A stretch of DNA of 64,000 bases from Rhizobium sp. CIAT894 (GCF_000172795.2 NZ_CP020947.1:1429001-1493000); one strand, 5' to 3'; positions 35,290-43,855 are shown, counted from the first letter of the stretch. The notes: generated from the letters alone by a model not told the origin. Made by a program: numbers and translations.

Positions 35290-35925
35290 ATGCGTGTACT
35301 CATTGCTGGCCTCATGGCCTCCGTTTTTGCAATTGCCGGCATCTCGGCAGCTCAGGCGGCCGATGCCGTCGACCAGATTCCGGAAGCACCGGTCGCTCAG
35401 GATGCTCCGGTCAAGCCGGCTGGCAACTGGGAAGGCTTCTACCTCGGCGGCGCCGGCACCTACAACATGGGTAGCTTCGGTTCCGACCGCCACACCTATG
35501 GTTTCGGCGGCCAGGTCTTCACCGGCTACAACTGGCAGCAGGGCCAGATCGTTTACGGCGTTGAATCCGATCTCGGCTACAGCGGCGACGACGTTTCGCA
35601 GGGCGGCGTCAAGAACAAGTATGGCTGGAACGGCTCCGTCCGTGGCCGCGTCGGCTACGACATGAACCCCTTCCTGCTGTACGGCACGGCTGGTCTGGCC
35701 ATTGGCGACGTCAAGGTTTCCGACGGCACCTCGGATGAAAGCAAGACCAACTATGGTTATACGGTCGGCGCCGGCGTCGAAGCCTTCGTGACCAACAACA
35801 TCACGACGCGCCTGGAATATCGCTACACCGACTACCAGAGCAAGGACTACGACCTCGACTCCGGCAGCTTCTCGCGCGGTTACGACGAGAACAGCGTCAA
35901 GCTCGGCATCGGCGTCAAGTTCTAA
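35290..35925 (+). CDS. Outer-membrane beta-barrel protein, RopB/Omp25 family
   Basis: A 211-residue outer-membrane protein with a signal peptide (residues 1-23, ending AAQAA). Its domain of about 160 residues is predicted as an eight-stranded barrel. Strand-like repeats include GNWEGFYLGGAGTYNMGSFG, VYGVESDLGYSG, GRVGYDMNPFLLYGTAGLA and TRLEYRYTDYQSKDYDLDSG. The C-terminus SVKLGIGVKF ends in phenylalanine as required for barrel assembly. It resembles rhizobial RopB and Brucella Omp25/Omp31. A GAAAGGAG ribosome site precedes the ATG. Codon use is strongly biased towards preferred codons, suggesting high expression. Confidence 0.92.
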   Translation: MRVLIAGLMASVFAIAGISAAQAADAVDQIPEAPVAQDAPVKPAGNWEGFYLGGAGTYNMGSFGSDRHTYGFGGQVFTGYNWQQGQIVYGVESDLGYSGDDVSQGGVKNKYGWNGSVRGRVGYDMNPFLLYGTAGLAIGDVKVSDGTSDESKTNYGYTVGAGVEAFVTNNITTRLEYRYTDYQSKDYDLDSGSFSRGYDENSVKLGIGVKF

Positions 35926-35957
35926 TGCATGTCGCCCGGAAGTGTGCAGCGGTTCCG

Positions 35958-36027
35958 GGATAACGACACGCATAAAAACAAAGAGCTAAAGCGCGTCGCA
36001 TGAATCAAGTTTAATGCGACGCACTTT
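35958..36027. repeat. Palindromic intergenic repeat B, copy 2
   Basis: The stem AAAGCGCGTCGCAT (35988-36001) pairs with ATGCGACGCACTTT (36014-36027) with one weak pair, preceded by GATAACGACACGCATAAAAAC. The same order of segments occurs at 12163-12236. It lies after the porin gene in a convergent gap. Confidence 0.7.
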
Positions 36028-36042
36028 AAGCCGGACATCCAA

Positions 36043-36081
36043 ACAGTAAAAAGCCGGGCACATCGCCCGGCTTTTTACTGT
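36043..36081. terminator. Bidirectional rho-independent terminator
   Basis: A perfect 17-bp stem (ACAGTAAAAAGCCGGGC at 36043-36059 with its reverse complement at 36065-36081) and 5-base loop. It has A-tract and T-tract on either side of the GC core. It serves the porin gene on the plus strand and the GST gene on the minus strand. Confidence 0.88.
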
Positions 36082-36121
36082 CTGCTCGTTGTTTGCAGGC
36101 GCTCCGCCCCCAGTTTTCCGA

Positions 36122-36718
36122 TTATGCGCTGGTCTTGAGCTCCGGATAGGCGGGAAATTTCTTTTCGAACTGCGCCAACCAGTCGATCAGCGGCGCATGA
36201 TCGGCTTCCCACTGGCCCTTGAAGCGCAGGTCGAGATAGCCGAGCGTGGCGGCCAAGGCGAAATGTCCGCCGTTGAGCTTCTTGCCTGCTTTCGGCGGAT
36301 TGGCGCTGAGATGCGCAAGCCCGCTCGTGACCTTTTTCCATTGCCGGTCGATCCACGGCTGGTGGATCTTCTCCTCATCGCGAAAGCGCCGCTCGTACAT
36401 GATCGCCAGCAGGCAGTCGCAGATGCCGTCGCAGAGCGCCTCGAGGACTTCCGCATCCGTGCGTTTGCCTTTCTTGGAAGGGTAGAGCTTGCCCTTCGCC
36501 AGCCGGTCGAAATAATGCATGATCGCCACGCTGTCGAAGACCGCGGCGCCGTCATCGATCAGAAGCGTCGGGATCTTGCCGAGCGGATTGTTGTCCACCA
36601 GGATCGCCGGCCCGGCATTGGTGTCGACACGGACGGCATTCAATTCCAGGCCCAGGAAATGCGCGGCCATCCGCACTTTGCTGGAATAGGGCGAGGGGGA
36701 CGACCAAAGAAGCTTCAT
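36122..36718 (-). CDS. Glutathione S-transferase family protein
   Basis: A 198-residue GST-fold protein. The thioredoxin-like domain begins MKLLWSSPSPYSSKVRMAAH and contains LGKIPTLLIDDGAAVFDSVA (cis-proline and the D-S glutathione site). The helical C-terminal domain has LAATLGYLDLRFKGQWE. The SSPSPYS N-terminus places it with small bacterial GSTs of unassigned substrate. It stands alone between the porin terminator and rlmJ. Confidence 0.9.
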   Translation of the reverse strand: MKLLWSSPSPYSSKVRMAAHFLGLELNAVRVDTNAGPAILVDNNPLGKIPTLLIDDGAAVFDSVAIMHYFDRLAKGKLYPSKKGKRTDAEVLEALCDGICDCLLAIMYERRFRDEEKIHQPWIDRQWKKVTSGLAHLSANPPKAGKKLNGGHFALAATLGYLDLRFKGQWEADHAPLIDWLAQFEKKFPAYPELKTSA

Positions 36719-36776
36719 GGGATACCTGACGAGTTTTTAAAACTGCAGCGGACTATTCCCGAAGCCTTTTGCCCGG

Positions 36777-37661
36777 TCAATCGTCCCCCAGTCGATCATC
36801 CTTGACCGCCTTGGTCTCGCCGCGCAGCCAGAAGGCCCGGTGCGAGGCGAAGCGGTCCTGCGCCAGATGGTCTTTCAGCGCCGGCAGCAACTGGTGCAGC
36901 TCGTCCTTGAGCGTGAAGGGCGGATTGACAATGACGAGGCCCGAGCCCGTCAGTCCGGTGATGCCGCGGTCGCTGCGCACGGTGAGTTCGGCGCAGAGCA
37001 TCTTCGGGATGTCGAGCGCCTGCAGCGTTTCGTGGAATTCCTTGATCGGCGCACCCTTCTTCAGCGGATACCACAGGCAATAGGTGCCGCCGGGAAAGCG
37101 GCGGTAGGCCTTTTCCAGCCCCTCGGCCAGCCGCTGATATTCGTTCTCTTCCTCGAAGGGCGGATCGACGAGCACGATGCCGCGCTTCTCCTTCGGCGGC
37201 AGATGCGCGCCGAGCGCCAGCCAGCCGTCGAGCTCGGTGATGCGGGCGTGGTGATCGCCCTCGAACAGCCGGTGCAGCCTGAGGTAATCCTCGGGATGCA
37301 GTTCCATTGCCGACAGGCGGTCCTGCGGCCGGAACAGCAGGCGGGCAAGTTTCGGCGATCCGGGATAGAAGCGGATGCCGCCCTCAGGGTTGAGCTCGCG
37401 GATTGCCGAGAGATAAGGCTCAAGCAGCTCGCAAACCTGCGGCCCGAGATCGGCCTCCATCAGCTTGCCGATGCCTTCAAGCCATTCGCCGGTTTTCTGC
37501 GCTTCTTCGGAGGAGAGGTCGTAGAGCCCGATGCCGGCATGCGTGTCGAGCACGCGGAAGGCTCCGTCCTTCTTCTGCATGTAGCGGATCAGCCGCGCCA
37601 GCACGGCATGTTTCAGCACATCGGCAAAATTGCCCGCATGATAGATGTGGCGGTAGTTCAT
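36777..37661 (-). CDS. rlmJ: 23S rRNA (adenine(2030)-N6)-methyltransferase
   Basis: Methylates A2030 of 23S rRNA with S-adenosylmethionine. The 294-residue protein begins MNYRHIYHAGNFADVLKH, the RlmJ signature. It has VLDTHAGIGLYDL as the SAM-binding region and the catalytic LVDPPFEEENEY (DPPF, the N6-adenine methylase box). Length matches E. coli RlmJ. It is divergent from the molybdopterin oxidoreductase gene with about 80 bases between the starts. Confidence 0.95.
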   Translation of the reverse strand: MNYRHIYHAGNFADVLKHAVLARLIRYMQKKDGAFRVLDTHAGIGLYDLSSEEAQKTGEWLEGIGKLMEADLGPQVCELLEPYLSAIRELNPEGGIRFYPGSPKLARLLFRPQDRLSAMELHPEDYLRLHRLFEGDHHARITELDGWLALGAHLPPKEKRGIVLVDPPFEEENEYQRLAEGLEKAYRRFPGGTYCLWYPLKKGAPIKEFHETLQALDIPKMLCAELTVRSDRGITGLTGSGLVIVNPPFTLKDELHQLLPALKDHLAQDRFASHRAFWLRGETKAVKDDRLGDD

Positions 37662-37743
37662 TTTCGCTGATGCCCGTATGAATTCGCGTTATCGAGAGTT
37701 TTTGTGGCTTTTGGCCGCAGAAGCCTTGCAATATACAAAGGCC

Positions 37744-39882
37744 ATGAACATTGCGACCCCCATCCACGCCAAATCCCCGAAGCTGGACAGCAAGGTCGGC
37801 CACACGGCCTGTCCGCACGACTGTCCCTCCACCTGCGCGCTGGAGGTCGAGATAGCGGAGGATGGCCGCATCGGCCGCGTGCGTGGTGCAAACGATCATT
37901 CCTACACCTCGGGCGTCATCTGCGCCAAGGTCGCCCGTTATGCCGAACGGCTTTATCATCCCGACCGGCTGATGCATCCCTTGCGCCGCACCGGGGCCAA
38001 GGGGGCAGGGCAGTGGCAGCAGATTTCCTGGGACGATGCGCTTGACGAGATCGCCGAAGCCTTCGTGAAGGCCGAGGCGAGGGACGGCAGCGAGGCGATC
38101 TGGCCCTATTTCTATGCCGGCACCATGGGCTGGGTGCAGCGCGATTCCATCGATCGCCTGCGCCATGCCAAGCGTTATTCCGGTTTCTTCTCGTCGATCT
38201 GCACCAACCCCGCCTGGACCGGCTTCACCGTGGCGACCGGCGCGCTGCGCGGTCCCGATCCGCGCGAAATGGGCCGCACCGATTGCGTCGTCATCTGGGG
38301 CACCAATGCGGTCTCGACGCAGGTCAACGTGATGACCCATGCCATCAAGTCGCGCAAGGAGCGCGGCGCCAGGATCGTCGTCATCGACATCTACGACAAT
38401 CCGACGATGAAGCAGGCCGACATGGCGCTGATCGTCAAGCCGGGCACCGATGCAGCACTCGCCTGCGCCGTCATGCACATCGCCTTCCGCGACGGCTATG
38501 CCGACCGTGAATACATGGCGAAATACGCCGACGATCCGGAGGGTCTCGAAGCGCATCTGAAGACCAGGACGCCGCAATGGGCGGCTGCGATCACCGGCCT
38601 CTCGGTCGACGAGATCGAAGCCTTCGCCCGCCTCGTCGGCACGACGAAGAAGACCTTCTTCCGCCTGGGCTATGGCTTCACCCGCCAGCGCAACGGGGCT
38701 GTTGCCATGCATGCGGCCGCCTCGATCGCCACAGTTCTCGGCTCCTGGCAATATGAGGGCGGTGGCGCCTTCCATTCGAACACCGATATATTCCGCATGA
38801 ACAATGCGGAACTGACCGGCCGGTCGATGAAGGATGCCGATATCCGCATGCTCGACCAGTCGCAGATCGGCCGGGTGCTGACCGGCGATGCGGTGGCGCT
38901 GCGCCATCGCGGCCCGGTGACGGCCATGTTGATCCAGAACACCAATCCGGCCAACATCGCCCCCGAGCAGCGCCTCGTCAGGCGCGGCTTTGCCCGCGAC
39001 GACCTCTTCGTTGCCGTCCACGAGCAGTTCATGACCGAAACGGCCGACATCGCCGATATCGTCCTGCCCGCGACGATGTTCGTCGAGCACGACGATATCT
39101 ACCGCGCCGGCGGCCAGAACCATATTCTGCTGGGGCCGAAGCTGGTCGAGCCGCCGCCAAGCGTGCGCACCAATCTCTTCGTCATCGAGGAACTGGCCAA
39201 ACGCCTCGGCGTCGCCGATCGCCCCGGCTTCGGCTTCACCGCCCGCGAGATGGTCGACCGCGTGCTCGAAGCGAGTGGACTGCCGGATTACGAGCATTTC
39301 CTCGAGCACAAATGGTTCGACCGCCAGCCGGCTTTCGAGGAGGCGCATTTCCTGAACGGCTTTGCCCATCCCGATGGCAGGTTCCATTTCCGCCCGGACT
39401 GGATCAATCAGCCGGCGCCGAACAAGCCGCCGGCGGCCATCGGCGTGCTCGGGCCGCATGCTGCGCTGCCGGCCTTCCCGGATCAGGTCGATGTCATCGA
39501 AGTCGCCGATCCCGAGCATCCCTTCCGTCTCGCCACCTCGCCGGCGCGTAACTTCCTGAATTCGAGCTTCTCCGAGACCAAGACCTCCCGCCAGAAGGAG
39601 GGCCGCCCCGAGGTGATGATCAATCCGGCCGACGCCGAAGCCGGCGGCATCGCTCATGGCGATCTCGTCCGCATCGGCAACAGCCGCGGCGACCTGCGCA
39701 TCCACGCCCGCATCACCACCGAAGTGAAATCGGGCGTGCTGATCGCCGAGGGCCTCTGGCCGAACAAGGCGCATGTCGACGGCGAGGGTATCAACGTTTT
39801 GACCGGTGCTGACCCGGTCGCGCCCTATGGCGGGGCGGCCGTACACGACAACAAGGTCTGGCTTCGCAAGGACGCAATATGA
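37744..39882 (+). CDS. Molybdopterin-dependent oxidoreductase
   Basis: A 712-residue enzyme of the DMSO reductase superfamily. The N-terminal 4Fe-4S site is HTACPHDCPSTCALEVEI plus the later GVICAKV cysteine (C-x3-C-x3-C-x27-C type). FYAGTMGWVQRDSIDR and SSICTNPAWTG follow; the catalytic metal ligand is not obvious. The C-terminal molybdopterin-dinucleotide domain has TSPARNFLNSSFSE and VMINPADAEAGGIAHGDLVR. No signal peptide is present, so it is cytoplasmic. The ATG at 37744 has an AAAGG ribosome site; the start at 37678 is too close to rlmJ. The substrate is unknown. It needs the molybdopterin made by MoaDE. It overlaps the NudK gene by ATGA. Confidence 0.92.
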   Translation: MNIATPIHAKSPKLDSKVGHTACPHDCPSTCALEVEIAEDGRIGRVRGANDHSYTSGVICAKVARYAERLYHPDRLMHPLRRTGAKGAGQWQQISWDDALDEIAEAFVKAEARDGSEAIWPYFYAGTMGWVQRDSIDRLRHAKRYSGFFSSICTNPAWTGFTVATGALRGPDPREMGRTDCVVIWGTNAVSTQVNVMTHAIKSRKERGARIVVIDIYDNPTMKQADMALIVKPGTDAALACAVMHIAFRDGYADREYMAKYADDPEGLEAHLKTRTPQWAAAITGLSVDEIEAFARLVGTTKKTFFRLGYGFTRQRNGAVAMHAAASIATVLGSWQYEGGGAFHSNTDIFRMNNAELTGRSMKDADIRMLDQSQIGRVLTGDAVALRHRGPVTAMLIQNTNPANIAPEQRLVRRGFARDDLFVAVHEQFMTETADIADIVLPATMFVEHDDIYRAGGQNHILLGPKLVEPPPSVRTNLFVIEELAKRLGVADRPGFGFTAREMVDRVLEASGLPDYEHFLEHKWFDRQPAFEEAHFLNGFAHPDGRFHFRPDWINQPAPNKPPAAIGVLGPHAALPAFPDQVDVIEVADPEHPFRLATSPARNFLNSSFSETKTSRQKEGRPEVMINPADAEAGGIAHGDLVRIGNSRGDLRIHARITTEVKSGVLIAEGLWPNKAHVDGEGINVLTGADPVAPYGGAAVHDNKVWLRKDAI

Positions 39883-40469
39883 TGCAGCCGAAATCACGGG
39901 TGAAAATCGTCAGCGAGGAAACGCTGTCGAATGGCTGGACGCGGTTGAGCAGCTATCTGCTCGACTACATCGACCGCAGGGGCGCGACCCAGAGATTGAA
40001 GCGGGAGGTCTATCACCGCACGCAGGCCGCCTGCATCCTGCTTTACGATCCGAAACGCGATCTCGTCGTCCTCGTCCGCCAGTTCCGCCTTCCTGTCCAT
40101 CTCCATGGCGATCCCGCCTGGATGATCGAGGTGCCGGCCGGCCTTCTCGACGACGATCATCCCGAAGCGGCGATCCGTCGCGAGGCGATGGAGGAGACCG
40201 GTTACCACCTGCGCGATGCGCGTTTTCTGTTCAAATGCTACACCTCGCCGGGTGCCATCACCGAAGTGGTCCACTTCTTCGTATCGCTGATCGACAGCGC
40301 CGACCGCGTGGCCGAAGGCGGCGGCCTGGACGAGGAGCACGAGGATATCGAGATTCTCGAAGTCCCGCTCGACGAAGCCGCCGCAATGATCGAAACCGGC
40401 GAGATCTTCGACGCCAAGACGATCGTGCTGCTGCAATGGGCGCTGTTGAACAGGGGCACACTTCGATAG
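39879..40469 (+). CDS. nudK: NUDIX hydrolase, GDP-mannose pyrophosphatase NudK-like
   Basis: A 196-residue NUDIX enzyme. The Nudix box is AGLLDDDHPEAAIRREAMEE followed by TGY; the REAMEETG core is intact. The spacing before it is the one-residue-shorter form that I recall for E. coli NudK. SPGAITEVVHFF and the closing EIFDAKTIVLLQW also match that enzyme, which hydrolyses GDP-mannose to GMP and mannose 1-phosphate. ADP-ribose pyrophosphatase is the main alternative. Its start codon overlaps the oxidoreductase stop (ATGATG; either ATG may be used), an odd pairing with no obvious metabolic logic. Confidence 0.88.
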   Translation: MMQPKSRVKIVSEETLSNGWTRLSSYLLDYIDRRGATQRLKREVYHRTQAACILLYDPKRDLVVLVRQFRLPVHLHGDPAWMIEVPAGLLDDDHPEAAIRREAMEETGYHLRDARFLFKCYTSPGAITEVVHFFVSLIDSADRVAEGGGLDEEHEDIEILEVPLDEAAAMIETGEIFDAKTIVLLQWALLNRGTLR

Positions 40470-40538
40470 CGGGTAAGGCGATCGGGACCTGCTTCTTGAC
40501 GTGGCCGCTGGGGTGGATCGACATGATCCACGAGGGTA

Positions 40539-41837
40539 TTAGTTCTCCCCGCGAACTCGCATCATTTGCCGAAAGGCGCGCCGCTTGACTGCAGGCATCG
40601 CGTTGATGATGCGCATCCCGCCGCGCGTGACAGCGAGCTGGAGTCTGCCGACAATCGGCCGATGAGCCAGATCGCTCGCATCCATCTGCTTTTTCGATTC
40701 ATGAATTGCTTCACGACTATAGCGAAGCATCTCGACTTCGTAAGCGTGTATGGCTTCGATGAGCGGCTTTCGCCCCTGGTTCGCTTCGACCAGCATGCGT
40801 CCAAGCAGTGCGGCATCGCGAAGCGCTGTATTGGCGCCTGCGCCTCGCCCGGGTGTCATCGTATGGATAGCGTCACCGAGCAGAGTCACATTTGAACTCG
40901 CCCAAGGCGACAGCGGGACCGAGGTCCTGACCTTTATGTCGCGGATCGTCGAGGGGTCTGTCATGCGGATGAGGGTGCGTAAATGCGGATGCCAGTCCCG
41001 TGCGAGCTCCAGGCCCAGTTCTCTCAGCTGTTCGCCGCTCAGTCCGGCCGGATCGCGCGGGCAATTCTGCCGAGCGCCCCATATCCCCCAGCCGATGCTG
41101 TCCTCGTCGAGCGCTCCGACGAAATCCGGCCAACGGGCAGCGACACCAGGATCATTTCGGCTGTCGCCGAACTCGAGCGAGTGAATGATTGCGCCGAAGC
41201 CCATCGGCGCCATAATCACCGACATGCCTTTGAACATTTTGTCCGACAGCAGGGCTTTCGTCTCGACCGTCATAGGAATTTTGCCCCCGATCGATATGAT
41301 CCCCGTATCTTCCAGACGCGCTTCCGGCAGGCGTTGCCTGCGTACCGCGGAACCCGTGCCGTCGGCGCCTACCAGGACGTCTCCCGTCGCACGGCTCCCA
41401 TCCTGAAAGCAGGCGGTGACCGACCCGTCGGCGTTGCTTGAGTAGCCTTGAAGCGCTTTCCCGAAGAGGACGTCGTCTTCAAGACCCCTGAGCAGAACCC
41501 GCCTCAGCGTCTTTCGAATGACATTCTTTTCACCGTCGAGAGCATTCGGGTCTGTATCATCGATATCGAAGCTCAGCACTTCGCAGAGCTGTTCAGTGAG
41601 CATGTTGAAATAACGCGGCGACCTGGCGCAGGTGGCGACGTAGAGATCGTAGAGCTCGCCGGGGATGCAGGCTCGCAGCGCTCGGCTTCCAGCCGGGCTG
41701 ATGCCGACGCGATGACCCCCGCTGTCGGTATTCGGCTGAAGGTCGCGCTCATATACCGCTATGCAAACCCCAGCCTGCTTAAGCAGCTGAGCGAGTGCCA
41801 AACCGCCGGTTCCGGCGCCGATAATCAAAACCTTCAT
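40539..41837 (-). CDS. FAD-dependent monooxygenase
   Basis: A 432-residue class A flavoprotein monooxygenase. The N-terminal dinucleotide fold is KVLIIGAGTGGLALAQLLKQ and the mid-protein motif is DVLVGADGTGSAVRRQRLP (the D-G motif). FAD-contacting VTLLGDAIHTMTPGRGAGAN follows at about residues 300-320. Relatives hydroxylate aromatic compounds or inactivate antibiotics such as tetracycline and rifampicin; the substrate is unknown. The ATG at 41837 is preferred; 41864 would overlap the PadR gene. It lies 4 bases after the PadR regulator gene and is very likely its target. Confidence 0.9.
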   Translation of the reverse strand: MKVLIIGAGTGGLALAQLLKQAGVCIAVYERDLQPNTDSGGHRVGISPAGSRALRACIPGELYDLYVATCARSPRYFNMLTEQLCEVLSFDIDDTDPNALDGEKNVIRKTLRRVLLRGLEDDVLFGKALQGYSSNADGSVTACFQDGSRATGDVLVGADGTGSAVRRQRLPEARLEDTGIISIGGKIPMTVETKALLSDKMFKGMSVIMAPMGFGAIIHSLEFGDSRNDPGVAARWPDFVGALDEDSIGWGIWGARQNCPRDPAGLSGEQLRELGLELARDWHPHLRTLIRMTDPSTIRDIKVRTSVPLSPWASSNVTLLGDAIHTMTPGRGAGANTALRDAALLGRMLVEANQGRKPLIEAIHAYEVEMLRYSREAIHESKKQMDASDLAHRPIVGRLQLAVTRGGMRIINAMPAVKRRAFRQMMRVRGEN

Positions 41838-41841
41838 GGTG

Positions 41842-42465
41842 TTAGCCCTGGTCGAGTTTGGCATCGATGGAGAACTTGGCGGCGATCTGCCTCAGCCATT
41901 CTTCCGTCCAGCTGATGCGCTGGGCGCCGAGATCCCCGACAATGCTGTTGACCCAGGATAATTCGGCTGCGTGAAGCGCTCGGAGATATTCCATCTCGAG
42001 AAGGAAGAGCCTTGGAACCACCTGCGCTTCCTGCAGGACTTCGTCGATCCGGCGAAGTTCCACCTCGAGGGCTTTTGCTCTGAGCTCGAGCTGCCTCGCC
42101 ACATCATCAGGCGTAAGCAAAGGAAGAAATGATATGGCTGCGGGGAATTCGGGATATTCCTGCGTTAAGGTCGACAATATCGCCCGCATCCATTCCAGCG
42201 CGATCTTGCGGCCCTTCTCGGATATCTCGTACACGGTCCGCTCGGGACGTTTGTCATCCCGGACTGTTTTCTGCGCGGTGATCAAACCCTCGCGTTCGAG
42301 CCGCTGGATTGTTTGATAAAGGCTCGCTCTCTGCGTGACATTGATCACCTCGTCCTTGCCGCGCTCCTTGATGAGCCGCTGCATTCGATAGGGATGCAGT
42401 GGCTCTTCCATGAGCATTGCAAGGACGGCGAGCGCGATTGGAGAGCGTTTGATCATAATAGTCAT
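41842..42465 (-). CDS. PadR family transcriptional regulator
   Basis: A 207-residue regulator. The winged-helix domain begins IKRSPIALAVLAMLMEEPLH and continues PYRMQRLIKERGK and SLYQTIQRLEREGLI. The wing is KTVRDDKRPERTVYEISEKG. The long helical C-terminus (ARQLELRAKALEVELRRIDE) is the PadR dimerisation region. The start is ATG at 42465 or 42456; neither has a clear ribosome site. Further upstream starts run through the operator-like palindromes and are rejected. PadR proteins usually repress a detoxification gene, here the downstream FAD monooxygenase, until an aromatic ligand binds. Confidence 0.9.
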   Translation of the reverse strand: MTIMIKRSPIALAVLAMLMEEPLHPYRMQRLIKERGKDEVINVTQRASLYQTIQRLEREGLITAQKTVRDDKRPERTVYEISEKGRKIALEWMRAILSTLTQEYPEFPAAISFLPLLTPDDVARQLELRAKALEVELRRIDEVLQEAQVVPRLFLLEMEYLRALHAAELSWVNSIVGDLGAQRISWTEEWLRQIAAKFSIDAKLDQG

Positions 42466-42471
42466 AGTATT

Positions 42472-42494
42472 ACTAGTTATTTTATGACTAGTCA
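42472..42494. promoter_or_regulatory. Two ACTAGT palindromes at the PadR promoter
   Basis: TGACTAGTCA at 42485-42494 is a perfect 10-bp palindrome. A second ACTAGT core lies at 42472-42477, centre-to-centre 15 bp, in an AT-rich stretch immediately upstream of the PadR start. Position and symmetry fit an autoregulatory operator. Confidence 0.5.
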
Positions 42495-42615
42495 ATGCGG
42501 CCGCCGGGGCCGCTGCCTTCTGGATATATGCTGCCTGAATCAATGGCCGTGAACCGGGGCAAGTCCATCCTGCCATTCCAAAGCTCAGGTTTCCGCTTTA
42601 AGAATAGCGCTCGTA

Positions 42616-42648
42616 ATTTCATACGGCTGTCACCAAGCGGTTCTATCC
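42616..42648 (+). promoter_or_regulatory. Candidate Pho box and -10 for phnM
   Basis: Heptamers ATTTCAT (42616-42622) and CTGTCAC (42627-42633), phased 11 bp, match the Pho-box consensus CTGTCAY at 5 and 7 of 7 positions. A CTATCC -10-like hexamer follows 9 bases later at 42643-42648, as in PhoB-activated promoters where the box replaces the -35. The phnM ATG is 52 bases past the box. Confidence 0.5.
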
Positions 42649-42685
42649 GCTGCGGCAATCATCGGATGCGGTCAGGAGAAAGCCC

Positions 42686-43855
42686 ATGTGGCTCAGCAAT
42701 TTCACCCTCGTTCTCCCAAACGAGGTGGTGAGTGAAGGTTCCGTGCGTGTTGAAGATGGCGTCATTGCCGAGATCAGAGCAGAGCCGGTTGCCGCTGCCG
42801 CCATCGACGGCGGCGGGCGGCTGCTGATGCCGGGATTCGTCGATCTCCACGGCGACATGATCGAGCGCGAGATCGCGCCGCGGCCGAACGCGACGATGCC
42901 GATCGATTTCGGCATCCACGAGCTCGACAAGAAACTTGCCGCTGCCGGTGTGACGACGGCCTTTGCCGCCGTCTCCTTCGCCACCGAAAGCGTCTACGGC
43001 CACGTCCGCTCGCTGGAGACCACCTCGGCCGTGATCGAGGGCATCAACCGCCTGCGCGACGATCTGCTGATCGACCACCGCGTCCACGCCCGCTACGAAA
43101 TCACCAATGTCGGCGCCGCTCCCGCACTCGAGCGCCTGCTGAATGCCGGTCAGGTCGACATGGTCTCGCTCACCGACCACACGCCGGGCCAGGGCCAGTA
43201 CAACAACCTGCAAAGCTACATCCTCAGCATTTCCGAGCGCCGCGCCATCTCCGAGGACATGGCCGCCGAGATCGTCGCCAAGCGCATCGCCATGCGCAGC
43301 AATCCCGAGATCGAGGCCAAGCTGAAGGAGATCGTCGCGCTGTCGCTGAAGCATAAGCTGTCGCTTGCCTCGCATGACGACGACAGCGTCGAGAAGGTCG
43401 CCGAAATGCACGACCTCGGCGTCACCATCAGCGAGTTTCCGGTGACCGCACTTGCCGCGGAAGAGGCCCGCCGCCGCGGTCTCTGGACGCTGATGGGCGC
43501 CCCGAACGCCCTGCGCGGCCAATCGATGTCCGGCAATCTCAGTGCCCTCGATGCCGCCAAGGCCGGACTGCTCAGCGTCATCGCCGCCGATTATCATCCG
43601 GCCGCCTTCGTGCCCGGCATCTTCAAGCTCGCCGACATGGTGGAAGGCGGTCTGCCCTCAGCCGTCGCCATGGCAACCGGCAATGCCGCCCGCTCCGCCG
43701 GCCTCTCCGACCGCGGCGAAATCGCCCTCGGTCAGCGCGCCGATCTTGTGGCGGTCGAACCCGGCGACATCAACCGCATCCGCGCCACCTTCCGCGCCGG
43801 CCGCTTTGTTTACAGCGACGGCACGTTGCATCCACTGCGGGCGCTGGCAGCTTAA
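42686..43855 (+). CDS. phnM: alpha-D-ribose 1-methylphosphonate 5-triphosphate diphosphatase
   Basis: Releases pyrophosphate from the triphosphate intermediate of the C-P lyase pathway, allowing phosphonates to serve as phosphorus source. The 389-residue amidohydrolase shows LLMPGFVDLHGDMIEREIAP (metal-binding H), TTAFAAVSFATES and DHRVHARYEITN. MVSLTDHTPGQGQ, SLASHDDDSVEKV and VIAADYHPAAFVPGIF follow, all PhnM hallmarks. A GTCAGGAGAAAG ribosome site supports the ATG. No other C-P lyase gene is in the window, so it is separated from phnG-L. Its TAA stop interlocks with the purN stop. Confidence 0.94.
   Translation: MWLSNFTLVLPNEVVSEGSVRVEDGVIAEIRAEPVAAAAIDGGGRLLMPGFVDLHGDMIEREIAPRPNATMPIDFGIHELDKKLAAAGVTTAFAAVSFATESVYGHVRSLETTSAVIEGINRLRDDLLIDHRVHARYEITNVGAAPALERLLNAGQVDMVSLTDHTPGQGQYNNLQSYILSISERRAISEDMAAEIVAKRIAMRSNPEIEAKLKEIVALSLKHKLSLASHDDDSVEKVAEMHDLGVTISEFPVTALAAEEARRRGLWTLMGAPNALRGQSMSGNLSALDAAKAGLLSVIAADYHPAAFVPGIFKLADMVEGGLPSAVAMATGNAARSAGLSDRGEIALGQRADLVAVEPGDINRIRATFRAGRFVYSDGTLHPLRALAA

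Noticed and set aside
37477..39897. 806-codon open frame antisense to the molybdopterin oxidoreductase
   Set aside because: Composition-driven shadow frame; it also overlaps rlmJ and has no recognisable motif.
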